Assembly: GCA_963807235.1 (NCBI GenBank)
Contig: CAWEBF010000006.1
Span: 248,001 to 312,000, forward strand
Length of the DNA: 64,000 bases
From: CAWEBF01 sp963807235
GTDB lineage: Bacteria > Acidobacteriota > Vicinamibacteria > Vicinamibacterales > UBA2999
Direction: 5' to 3'
Position numbers and translations under genes: made by a program. The notes below the pieces were generated by a model. It was not told the origin of the DNA. It worked only from the letters and a program-made list of their open reading frames with translations, and made no database searches. Below, piece after piece: positions 8,615 to 16,651 of the stretch. Each line of letters opens with the position of its first letter. Within the stretch, counting starts at the first letter, position 1.

Positions 8615-9973
8615 TTGACCGGCCGCGTCCCCCTTCGGCATCCGATCGCGCTCGCCGGCGTCGTCATCACGACGGTGAGCGCGGTGGCGTTCTTGACGCT
8701 GGCCGCCGCCGACCTGCTGGGGATGTTCACCAACCCGTACGCCGGACTGGTGATCTTCATTGCAGTGCCGGCGCTGTTCGTGTTCGGCCTGCTGCTGATT
8801 CCGTTGGGAATCTGGCGGCAGCGCCGGGCCCGCCGTCTGGACCCGTCGGCGCCGGTCGACTGGCCGGTCATCGATCTACGCGTGTCGCGCGTGCGCGCCA
8901 TCGTGATTGGCGTCACGGCCCTGACCGTCGTCAATGCCACCCTGGTCCTGCTTGCCGCGCAGGGCTCGCTGCACTACATGGAGTCGCCCACGTTCTGTGG
9001 ACAGACGTGCCATACGCCCATGCACCCGCAATTCACCGCGTGGCAAAACACGACCCACGCCGAGGTCACCTGCGTGCAGTGTCATGTCGGCGAGGGCGCG
9101 CGGGCCCTCGTGCACTACAAGCTGGCCGGCGTCCGTCAGCTCGTGCACGTCATCAGCGGCAATTTCCCGCGCCCCATTCCGGCGTCACAGGCCGTGCTGC
9201 GGCCGGCGCTCGAGACCTGCGGCACCTGCCATTCGCCCACGATCGGGCATGGTGAACGCACGCGCACCATTCGCGAGTACGCGGAAGACGAGACGAACAC
9301 CGAGACGGCGACGACGCTGACGCTGCACGTCGGTGGGCCGGGACAGAAGACCGCGTCAGGCCGCGCCATCCACTGGCACGCCGACCCGAGAGTGCGCATC
9401 GAATACATCGCGACCGATGCCGATCGGCAAACGATTCCCTTCGTGCGGACGATCGACGAGAAGGGCGAGACCACGGAATACGTCGTGGAGGGCACAAAGC
9501 CGGAGACGCTCGCCGCGGGCACGACTCGCACGATGGACTGCATCGACTGTCACAATGCCGCCGCGCATCGAATCTCGCCCACCGCCGAGCAGGCCGTCAA
9601 CCGCGCGCTCGCCGCGGGCCGGCTCAGCCCGGCCCTGCCCTTCGTCCGTCGCGAAGCAGTTCGACTGCTGACATCGGAATACAGCGACGAAGCCGCCGCC
9701 AGCGCGGCGATCGAGTCGGGATTCCGCGCCGTCTATGCCGCGTCGAAAGCCAGCATCGATCAAGCGGCCGTGTCACAGGCCATCGCGGCAACCCAGCAGC
9801 TCTATCGTGCCAACGTCTTTCCCGCGATGAAAGTGACCTGGGGTGTCTACAGCGACAACCTGGGCCACATCACGTCGAACGGGTGCTTCCGCTGTCACGA
9901 CGGCAGTCACGTCACGCGCTCCGGGAAGGCGATCAATTCCGATTGCTCGTATTGTCACGATCAGCAGGAGTGA
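8615..9973 (+). CDS. NapC/NirT-like inner-membrane multihaem cytochrome
   Basis: A 452-residue protein starting at TTG 8615, five bases after the previous stop. Three membrane helices lie in the first 110 residues (IALAGVVITTVSAVAFLTLA; LVIFIAVPALFVFGLLLIPL; IVIGVTALTVVNATLVLLAA). Then come six haem sites: the unusual CX3CH site CGQTCH with a following TPMHP, and CVQCH, CGTCH, CIDCH, CFRCH and CSYCH. The first pair (FCGQTCH and CVQCHVGEGA) matches the NapC/NirT quinol-oxidising module. Three helices plus such a module also recall Geobacter ImcH. Likely role: take electrons from menaquinol and pass them to periplasmic cytochromes. Co-directional with the conduit genes, in a tight operon. Confidence 0.87.
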   Translation: MTGRVPLRHPIALAGVVITTVSAVAFLTLAAADLLGMFTNPYAGLVIFIAVPALFVFGLLLIPLGIWRQRRARRLDPSAPVDWPVIDLRVSRVRAIVIGVTALTVVNATLVLLAAQGSLHYMESPTFCGQTCHTPMHPQFTAWQNTTHAEVTCVQCHVGEGARALVHYKLAGVRQLVHVISGNFPRPIPASQAVLRPALETCGTCHSPTIGHGERTRTIREYAEDETNTETATTLTLHVGGPGQKTASGRAIHWHADPRVRIEYIATDADRQTIPFVRTIDEKGETTEYVVEGTKPETLAAGTTRTMDCIDCHNAAAHRISPTAEQAVNRALAAGRLSPALPFVRREAVRLLTSEYSDEAAASAAIESGFRAVYAASKASIDQAAVSQAIAATQQLYRANVFPAMKVTWGVYSDNLGHITSNGCFRCHDGSHVTRSGKAINSDCSYCHDQQE

Positions 9974-9980
9974 AGGCGAC

Positions 9981-11086
9981 ATGCAACCTCAAAGCTACCC
10001 GATGACAACGGGCGATCGCTCCCTCGACTACGAGCGCTACGCGGTCATCGCCGCGATCGTCCTGCTGGTGCTCGGCTGCTACCTCGTTGTCCGGCCGTTT
10101 CTGACCGCGTTTCTCTGGGGCGGCATCATCGCCCTCTCGACGCAGGGACTGTTCGGGCATGTCCTGAGGCTGGTCGGGGGGCGGCGGCGGCTCGCGGCGA
10201 CGCTGACCTCTCTGCTTCTGGCGCTCATCCTGCTCGTCCCGATTGCCGCGTTCGCAATCCAGGTCGCGGCCGGGCTCCCCGAGATCGGCGCGCGCCTCAA
10301 CGACATGTTCTCTGCTGGCCTCGGTCAGCCGCCCGCCTGGCTGTCCGCGATACCGCTCATCGGCACGAAAGCCAGCGGTTGGTGGCAGTCGATGGCTGCC
10401 GATCCGGAACAGCTGCTCGGAGTGCTGCGCCCCCTCGTCAGGCCGCTCACGGACTTCCTTCTCGCGGCGGGTGGCGGAATCAGCGGCGGCATCCTCGAGT
10501 TCACCCTGGCCCTCGTGATCGCCACCCTGCTTTACGTGCGCGGCGCCGCCCTCGGCGCGGGGATCGACCGGTCGCTCTGCGTCTGGGGGGCGAGGCCGGC
10601 CAGAGGCAAGTCGCCGTCATCGCGTCCACGGTGCGCAGCGTGTTCCGCGGACTGCTCGGGACCTGCGCCGTCCAGGCGATTCTGGCCATCATCGGGTTCT
10701 GGGTGGCGGGTGTCCCGGGCGCGCTTCTGCTGGGGATGGGCACGTTTTTCCTGTCCGTCGTGCCGGGCGGTCCCGTCCTTCTCTGGCTGCCGGCCGCTCT
10801 CTGGTTGAATGCGATCGGCTCGACCGGAGCGGCGACCTTCCTTGGTATCTGGGGGCTCGTGGTGGTCAGCGGCTCCGACAATATCGTCCGTCCCTTGTTG
10901 ATCGGGAAGGGAACTGAGGCGCCTCTGGCCTTGGTCTTTCTCGGCGTCGTCGGCGGCATCCTGACCTTCGGTTTTCTGGGACTGTTCATCGGTCCCACGC
11001 TGCTGACGGTCGGCTACAACCTGTTGCAGGAGTGGATGGGCCGATTCGAGACCGAGGTCGCAGAGGGAACAGGGAAACCGTTCTAG
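9981..11086 (+). CDS. AI-2E family transporter, one frameshift
   Basis: A multi-pass inner-membrane protein of the AI-2E/UPF0118 family. The ATG at 9981, eight bases after the preceding stop, begins MQPQSYPMTTGDRSLDYERY. The first frame carries the N-terminal helices (AAIVLLVLGCYLVVRPFLTA) and ends in nonsense after GAGIDRSL. The family continues in another frame with LGGEAGQRQVAVIASTVRSV and FLSVVPGGPVLLWLPAAL to the end at 11086. The frame changes near 10570-10590, next to a run of six G. About 367 residues when joined, a normal length. The substrate is unknown; a few relatives export AI-2, and others are cation antiporters. The stop overlaps the convergent methyltransferase stop in a shared CTAG. 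Confidence 0.83.
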
Positions 11087-11616
11087 GGGCCCGCACGGGA
11101 CGGGATCCGCCACAGGAAAATCCGATGCTCGTCGACGTGGCGAACCTCTGTCGGCGTCCAACCACCCATGTCCCAGACGTAAGAAACGATCCGCGAACCC
11201 GCCTGCAGGTCGGAGCGCAGCTTCTCCCGTAGCTTCAGGTTCGGTCCAGGGTGCAGGAAGAGAGTCACGACGGTAGCCGACCGGACGTCCGCGGCATACA
11301 TGTCGCCGGACCTGAACTCCACTTTGTCCGCAACGCCTGCCTTGCGCGCATTCGCTTGCGCCTGAGTGACAAGTGCGGGATCGATCTCAATCCCCACGCC
11401 ACGCGCGCCAAACTCCTGCGCCGCGGTGATCGGGATGCGCCCATCCCCGGACCCGAGATCGTAGACCAGGTCCTGCGGGCCCACGTCCGCCAGCTCCAGC
11501 AGTGCGCGCACGACGGGCATCGGCGTGGGCTCGTAGCGAACGTCCTGTCCAGGAATCGTCCCACAGGCGAACGACACGAGCCATGCCAGGACGAGCGGCA
11601 CCATGACCGGTTTCAT
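11083..11616 (-). CDS. Class I SAM-dependent methyltransferase, exported or lipid-anchored
   Basis: A 177-residue protein whose Rossmann-fold motif I is VYDLGSGDGRIPI, followed by GIEIDPALVTQAQANARK and SGDMYAADV, the usual SAM-binding order. It starts MKPVMVPLVLAWLVSFACG, a hydrophobic segment ending in Cys, so it may be exported or a lipoprotein; this is unusual for a methyltransferase but recurrent in small proteins of this type. An alternative ATG at 11661 would add 15 polar residues ahead of the hydrophobic segment. The substrate is not apparent. Convergent with the AI-2E gene. Confidence 0.75.
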   Translation of the reverse strand: MKPVMVPLVLAWLVSFACGTIPGQDVRYEPTPMPVVRALLELADVGPQDLVYDLGSGDGRIPITAAQEFGARGVGIEIDPALVTQAQANARKAGVADKVEFRSGDMYAADVRSATVVTLFLHPGPNLKLREKLRSDLQAGSRIVSYVWDMGGWTPTEVRHVDEHRIFLWRIPSRAGP

Positions 11617-11726
11617 CGTCTGGCGTCGTTCCGGATCGGTTCGCCAACGTTCAAGATTCATTTCGCGTCGCGGGTCATCTTCTCACCGAACCCCTTGAAC
11701 AATGCGCCAGGGGCGATAACAATCGA

Positions 11727-11906
11727 GTCGACCTAGACAGGCTCGAGATTCCAGCTCGCAGCGTGGACGAGCCGCGAGCGCAGGTGATCGGCCGCGTCGG
11801 CACCCTTGTCTGGTCGGCGTTCGTTACCATCCGCGAAGGCCGGGTCCGGATTATCTCAGTCAGGCGAGCACGTCATGAAGAAAAAGCAGCGTATCTCGAC
11901 TCGTAA
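11727..11906 (+). pseudogene. brnT: Truncated BrnT-type toxin remnant
   Basis: In the frame ending at TAA 11904-11906, the 3' half of a BrnT-like toxin is readable: DEPRAQVIGRVGTL, then REGRVRIISVRRARHEEKAAY, which is the conserved BrnT C-terminus (RIISARRA...E..Y). The N-terminal half, normally a WDPxKxxxNxxKHG segment, is not present in any frame between here and the methyltransferase gene. Its last 32 bases overlap the BrnA start, the usual toxin-antitoxin overlap, which supports the identification. Probably an inactivated toxin. Confidence 0.6.
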
Positions 11907-12132
11907 GGCGCTCTCCGCGGCCACACTCGACGCGATGCACGATTCTGGCGTTGATCTGTCAGCCGAAGTGGATATGTCCAAGGCACAACGCCCCGGGCGA
12001 CAGGTCCAGCGTGTCAACGTTGATTTCCCAGCGGACCTGCTCCGTGAGATCGATCAGGAGGCACGCCGCCTCGGCGTCACGCGGCAAGCATTCATCAAGA
12101 TCCGGCTTGCCGATAGTCTTCAGCAGTCGTGA
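11875..12132 (+). CDS. brnA: BrnA-like ribbon-helix-helix antitoxin
   Basis: An 85-residue protein starting MKKKQRISTRKALSAATLDA. Its C-terminal part, QRVNVDFPADLLREIDQEA followed by RRLGVTRQAFIKIRLADSL, is a ribbon-helix-helix (CopG/BrnA) DNA-binding and dimerisation module. BrnA normally neutralises the RNase BrnT and represses the brnTA promoter. Here the toxin partner directly upstream is reduced to a fragment, so this is probably an orphan antitoxin. The ATG at 11875 lies inside the overlap with the toxin remnant. The open frame upstream to 11806 belongs to other coding. Confidence 0.8.
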   Translation: MKKKQRISTRKALSAATLDAMHDSGVDLSAEVDMSKAQRPGRQVQRVNVDFPADLLREIDQEARRLGVTRQAFIKIRLADSLQQS

Positions 12133-12222
12133 TTCGAGCTTCGTCGTTCGGATCCGGGCCCTGGAGTAGGATCGCTCCCGTTCGCGTCAACCTCGAATAG
12201 CCGCCACGTCTGGAGGAGTGCC

Positions 12223-14001
12223 ATGACGCCGCGCTTCGTGTTCCCCGTTGCACTTGTCCTGCTGGCCGGCACGCTGCTCCTGCACGGGCAGGACAGGGCC
12301 TTCCGTCCGGTAACGGAGGCGATGCTCCGCAACCCTCCGCCCGGGGACTGGCTGAACTGGCGGCGCACGGACAACGCGTGGGGCTACAGCCCGCTGGACC
12401 AGATCACGCGTCAGAACGTCGGACAGCTGCAGCTTGCCTGGTCGTGGTCGATGGACGACACGGGCTCGCAGCAGGCGACGCCGCTCGTCCACGACGGGGT
12501 GATGTACCTGCCCAACCCGCGTGGCGTCATCCAGGCGCTCGACGCGGCCACCGGCACGCTGATCTGGGAATACCGGCCTGGCGCGGCACCCGCACCAGCG
12601 GCGCCCGCTGGCCGCGGTGGCGGTGAGCAGACGGATATTCCCCGACTGTCGCAGCGGCCGGCCGCGGGCGGCGACACCGGCCGCGGCATCCAGCGCAATG
12701 TGGCCATTTACGGCAACCTGATCTTCGGCACGACCAACGACGCGCACATGGTGGCGCTGGACGCGCGCACGGGCCGGCTGGTGTGGGACGTGACCGTGGC
12801 CGACGAGAAGCTGGGCTACGAGTACACGTCCGGCCCGATCGTCGTGCGCGGCAAGGTGATCGCCGGCATGACCGGGTGCAGCCGCTACAAGGACGACGTC
12901 TGCTTCATCTCCGGCCACGACGCCGAGACGGGGAAGCAGGTGTGGAAGACGTCCACGGTGGCCCGCCCGGGCGAGCCCGGCGGCGACACATGGGGCGACC
13001 TGCCGCTGCAGTTCCGCGCCGGGAGCGACGCCTGGATTCCCGGCAGCTACGACCAGGCCGCGAATCTGGTCTACTTTGGCACCGCCCAGGCCAAACCCTG
13101 GGCCCGCGCGGTGCGAGGCACCGACGGCGCCGCGCTCTACACCAACTCCACGCTCGCGCTCGACCCCGACACCGGCCAGATCCGCTGGTACTACCAGCAC
13201 ATCCCGGGCGAGACGCTGGACATGGACGAGGTGTTCGAGAACATTCTCGTTGACGTCGACGGGCGACCGTCGCTGCTCAAGATGGGGAAGCTGGCCATCC
13301 TCTGGCAGCTCGATCGCAAGACCGGCGCGTTCGTCCGCGCCACCGATCTTGGCTTGCAGAACATCCTCGACGTGCAGCCGGGGACGGGCAAGGTCACCTA
13401 CCGCCCCGGCAAGATCCCCGAGGTGGGCAAGCAGCTTGACTTCTGCCCGAGCACGGCCGGCTTCAAGAGCTGGCGGGCGATGGCCTTCGATCCACGGACG
13501 AACGCGCTCTTCATCCCGATGAACCTGAACTGCGAAATCGCCACCTTCGGGCCAGCCGCGAGGACGCTGGGTGGTGGAGGGACGGGCCCCGTTCGCCGCA
13601 AGAACACCAAGCACCCGACGTCGGACGGGTACCTTGGCCAGTTCCTGGCGCTGGACGTGCGCTCGGGCAAAGTGCTGTGGACGCATCGCACGCCGTCGCC
13701 GTCGAATACAGCCGCGCTCGCCACCGCGGGCGGCGTGGTGTTCGGCGGAGACTGGGATCGGCACATGTACGCGTACGACGCGAGCACCGGGAAGGTCCTG
13801 TGGCAGTCGCGCCTTCCGACGTCGGCGCAGGGGTTCCCCATCACCTACCTCGCCGGCGGCAAGCAGTACGTGGCGATGCCGGCCGGGATCGGCGGCGGCA
13901 GTTGGTCCACACTGATCGCGCCGGAGCTCGCACCCGAGATCCGACGGCCGAACTCGGGGAACGTGATGATGGTGTTCGCGCTGCCGGGCCCCGCGCGTTG
14001 A
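12223..14001 (+). CDS. PQQ-type quinoprotein dehydrogenase (eight-bladed propeller)
   Basis: A 592-residue exported protein: signal peptide MTPRFVFPVALVLLAGTLLL, then a propeller with tryptophan-docking repeats such as ALDAATGTLIWEYRPG, ALDARTGRLVWDVTVADEK and ALDVRSGKVLWTHRTP. RYKDDVCFISGHDAETGK and GEPGGDTWGDLP place it in the methanol/ethanol dehydrogenase superfamily. The vicinal Cys-Cys pair of classical methanol dehydrogenases is not seen. From memory, Acidobacteria have quinoprotein-like families in genomes that lack PQQ synthesis, so cofactor loading is uncertain. GGAGGAG just upstream supports the ATG at 12223. The last codons overlap the start of a cytochrome c gene, the likely electron acceptor. 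Confidence 0.88.
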   Translation: MTPRFVFPVALVLLAGTLLLHGQDRAFRPVTEAMLRNPPPGDWLNWRRTDNAWGYSPLDQITRQNVGQLQLAWSWSMDDTGSQQATPLVHDGVMYLPNPRGVIQALDAATGTLIWEYRPGAAPAPAAPAGRGGGEQTDIPRLSQRPAAGGDTGRGIQRNVAIYGNLIFGTTNDAHMVALDARTGRLVWDVTVADEKLGYEYTSGPIVVRGKVIAGMTGCSRYKDDVCFISGHDAETGKQVWKTSTVARPGEPGGDTWGDLPLQFRAGSDAWIPGSYDQAANLVYFGTAQAKPWARAVRGTDGAALYTNSTLALDPDTGQIRWYYQHIPGETLDMDEVFENILVDVDGRPSLLKMGKLAILWQLDRKTGAFVRATDLGLQNILDVQPGTGKVTYRPGKIPEVGKQLDFCPSTAGFKSWRAMAFDPRTNALFIPMNLNCEIATFGPAARTLGGGGTGPVRRKNTKHPTSDGYLGQFLALDVRSGKVLWTHRTPSPSNTAALATAGGVVFGGDWDRHMYAYDASTGKVLWQSRLPTSAQGFPITYLAGGKQYVAMPAGIGGGSWSTLIAPELAPEIRRPNSGNVMMVFALPGPAR

Positions 14002-14413
14002 GAGCAATAGCTGTCGCCTTGTTGGTGGCGGTGCTCGGGGGCGCCGCGGCGCAGGAGCGCACCACCGTCTGGGACGGCGTCTACACCGAGGCTCAGGCCG
14101 AACGGGGACGCGTGGCGTACGCCCAGTCCTGCGCTTCCTGCCACGCCGACGACCTGCGGGGCCGAAGCACCGCCCCGAGCCTGGTCGAGGAAAGCTTCGC
14201 GTTCTTGTGGGAGGACATGTCGATCGGCGATCTGTTCGAGCGTACCCGCACGCGCATGCCTTCGGCTCAGCCGGGGAGCCTTGCAGGAGCCACCTACGCC
14301 GATATCCTGGCGTTCATTGCGCAGAAGAACGGTTACCCGGCCGGCGCAACGGAGCTCCCCGACGATCTCGCGGTCCTGAAACGAATCCGTATCACGGCCA
14401 AGCCCCGCTGACT
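13890..14413. repeat. Duplicated segment, copy 1 (copy 2 at 35954-36477)
   Basis: This 524-bp stretch covers the last 37 codons of the quinoprotein gene and the entire cytochrome c gene. It recurs in direct orientation exactly 22,064 bp downstream, with no net insertion or deletion. The two copies are nearly identical except in the signal-peptide region and scattered third positions. Similarity stops abruptly on both sides. Confidence 0.92.
13998..14411 (+). CDS. Monohaem cytochrome c partner of the quinoprotein (copy 1)
   Basis: A 137-residue periplasmic cytochrome c. The TTG start at 13998 overlaps the TGA of the quinoprotein gene (TTGA), which implies translational coupling. The signal peptide is LRAIAVALLVAVLGGAAA. 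The mature part starts QERTTVWDGVYTEAQAERG. The haem site is CASCH, and a candidate axial Met lies in RTRMPSAQPGS. Known quinoprotein dehydrogenases pass electrons to such cytochromes, which are often encoded next door. A paralogue with almost the same mature sequence lies at 36062. Confidence 0.87.
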   Translation: MRAIAVALLVAVLGGAAAQERTTVWDGVYTEAQAERGRVAYAQSCASCHADDLRGRSTAPSLVEESFAFLWEDMSIGDLFERTRTRMPSAQPGSLAGATYADILAFIAQKNGYPAGATELPDDLAVLKRIRITAKPR

Positions 14414-14526
14414 CCACCCCTGTCCTGACCTGAGGCTTCAACCGCGGGCGCGACCGTCGTCCGTATAGTCGAGCAGCTCCGCGTCGAGGGTGTACACTCG
14501 CTGGTCGTGTCGATGCCGCAGCAATC

Positions 14527-15740
14527 GTGAGCAACACCGTTTTCGATCCCCCGCGGATGGCAGGACCGGTGGCAGACGAGGCGGCCGATTTCTCCCTGGT
14601 GCTTGGCGGACCGTTGTACCAGCTGCTCCGCCGGTCGCACCTCACGGACGATGCGCTGACGCTGGTCCATCGGCGCGTTCTCGTCGCGGTGCTGATCACG
14701 TGGCTGCCGCTGCTGCTGCTCTCGGTGCTGGAGGGGCGAGCGTGGTGGGGCTCCACGGACGTCCCCTTCCTGCTCAACTTTGAAGTCCACGCCCGGTTTC
14801 TTCTCGCGCTGCCGCTCCTTATCGTCGCGGAGCTCGTCGTCCACGTTCGCATGAGGCGGGCTCTGGTGCAGTTCCGCGCCCGCGACCTGATTCGCGAGTC
14901 AGACCTGCCGCGCTTCAACGCGCTGATCGGATCGGCGATGCGTCTGCGGAATTCGCTGGCCGCCGAGGTGTCGCTCGTCGTTCTCGTCTATGGGGTCGGC
15001 ATCGCCGTCGCGCGAGTACATCGCCGTGGACGCAGACACGTGGGCGGCGGCGGAAAACGCCCGGGTTCGCCAACCTGTCGCTTGCCGGCTGGTGGCAGGC
15101 GCTGGTGAGCGTGCCAGTCTTCCAGTTTTTGCTCGTCCGTTGGTATTTCCGCATCTTCATCTGGACCCGCTTTCTCTGGCAGGTATCGCGCATCGAACTC
15201 CAGCTCGTGCCGACCCATCCCGACCGCGCCGGAGGGCTTGGATTCCTCGCCAATATCGTCTATGCATTCGCGCCTTTACTCTGCGCACGGGGTTCTGCTC
15301 GCCGGCCTGATCGCCGATCGAATTTTCTTCGTCGGTGCAACGCTCCCCCAGTTCATCGTCGAGATTGCGGCCGTCGTCGGCTCACTCGTCTTCCTTGTGC
15401 TGTGCCCGCTGATCGTGTTTGGGGGACAGCTCCTCGCACCAGGCGCGCGGGTCTTAGCGAGTACCGGCGTGCTCGCGCAACACTACGTCAGAGATTTCGA
15501 CGCGAAATGGATTCGCGGGAATCGGGATCCGGCCGAGCCGCTCGTCGGCAGTGCCGACGTCCAATCGCTGGCCGATCTGGCCAACAGTTTCGACGTGATC
15601 CGGACCATGCGTCTGGTGCCGTTCTGAAAGAGACGGTGTTTCAGCTGGGAATCGTCACGTTGGCCCCGCTGCTGCCGTTGACGCTGACGATGATCTCGTT
15701 TGAAGAGCTGCTGAAACGCCTGCTGGGTGCGGTGTTCTGA
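14527..15740 (+). pseudogene. Polytopic membrane protein of unknown function, four frameshifts
   Basis: GTG 14527 begins MSNTVFDPPRMAGPVADEA. Pieces of one membrane protein then follow in successive frames: helices up to VVLVYGVGI (about 14998), then REYIAVDADTWAAAEN (to about 15058), then LAGWWQALVSVPVFQFLL and LVPTHPDRAGGLGFLANIVY (to about 15277), then AHGVLLAGLIADRIFFVGA (to about 15620), then KETVFQLGIVTLAPLLPLT to the end. The order and continuity show one gene of roughly 400 residues with at least six membrane segments and a conserved HPDRAGGLGFL loop. I know no function for this family. Four indels within 1.2 kb is dense compared with the neighbours; it may be a decayed gene or a local run of sequencing errors. 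Confidence 0.7.
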
Positions 15741-15748
15741 GAACCTGG

Positions 15749-16651
15749 TCAGAGCTTATGCGCGCACCGCGCTTGCCGGTGTAGATCCGCACCGGAGCGG
15801 TGTGCACCGTACGTGAACAGCAGGCCGATCACCGACGCGCTCAGTGCGAGGCCCGCCAGACCGTCGGCGGCATAGTGATAGCGGCTGTAGACGGTGTTCG
15901 CCCAGACGAGCAGCGCGAGTGCCAGGAGCGCTCCTGACAGCCGTCGCCGATCGGGAGCAGCAAGGCGCACGGCCAGCGCCGCAGAGAACGCCGCGGCCAC
16001 GTGACCGCTGGGAAACACGCTCGACTGGATGTCCCAGTGGTCGAGAATCCAGACATTGACCCGGCGGAACACCGTCTCCACGTTCGGGAGATCCTGGCCG
16101 GCGAAGGCGAGGCGCGGCCCTTCCACCGGGAAGTGCGGCAGCAGCGCATAGGCGGCCAGCGTGCCCACCAGGAACGGGAAGAGAAACTCGTCCAACCGAT
16201 CCCGCTCGTCACGGAGGTAGAAGCTGGCGATGATCAAGGGCGGCACCGCGTAGAGGACCAGGTAAGCCAACTCCAGCACGCTTGGAACGACCGGCCCGAA
16301 CCGTTCGATCATCGCGCCCAGGCTCCAGTCGTGGAGCAGGACGTGATCCCAGCCGATCAGCACTTGCTCGAGTTCATGGTTGCGTGGCACGGAGGGGACC
16401 CAATCCACGCTCCAGTACGCCACCAGCATGAGCACGGCGGCGAGCCAGTCCCTGGCGACACTCCAGCCGATGGCTCGAGAGGAGGCGTCGGCACGCGCCA
16501 ACGCCACGAGTCCTGGCAGGACGAGGCTCGCGAGGATGCTATGCGGAGAAAGACCCTCGTGCCGCCATGCGCACAGCGCGGCGATGTAGAGGAAGAAGGC
16601 GGCCAGCGCCCACTCGCTCCGCCGCACCGCGCCGGCACTCTGACCGATCAA
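15749..16651 (-). CDS. PAP2-superfamily membrane phosphatase / IPC-synthase-like
   Basis: A 300-residue polytopic membrane protein. The PAP2 motifs are readable near the C-terminus: the central phosphatase motif VFPSGHVAAAFSAAL with the catalytic His, and SRYHYAADGLAGL with the second Arg, His and Asp. Several helices precede them (LAAVLMLVAYWSVDW; VLELAYLVLYAVPPLIIASF). The active site faces the periplasm in known members. Substrates may be lipid phosphates, or it may transfer a phospho-headgroup as in inositol-phosphoceramide synthases. The TTG at 16651 overlaps the TGA of the upstream gene (TTGA), so coupled translation is likely. A longer frame to 17410 is open but is antisense-like noise. 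Confidence 0.82.
   Translation of the reverse strand: MIGQSAGAVRRSEWALAAFFLYIAALCAWRHEGLSPHSILASLVLPGLVALARADASSRAIGWSVARDWLAAVLMLVAYWSVDWVPSVPRNHELEQVLIGWDHVLLHDWSLGAMIERFGPVVPSVLELAYLVLYAVPPLIIASFYLRDERDRLDEFLFPFLVGTLAAYALLPHFPVEGPRLAFAGQDLPNVETVFRRVNVWILDHWDIQSSVFPSGHVAAAFSAALAVRLAAPDRRRLSGALLALALLVWANTVYSRYHYAADGLAGLALSASVIGLLFTYGAHRSGADLHRQARCAHKL

Noticed and set aside
12187..14007. 606-residue ORF opposite the quinoprotein gene
   Set aside because: Antisense shadow of a clearly homologous gene; it has no recognisable domain.
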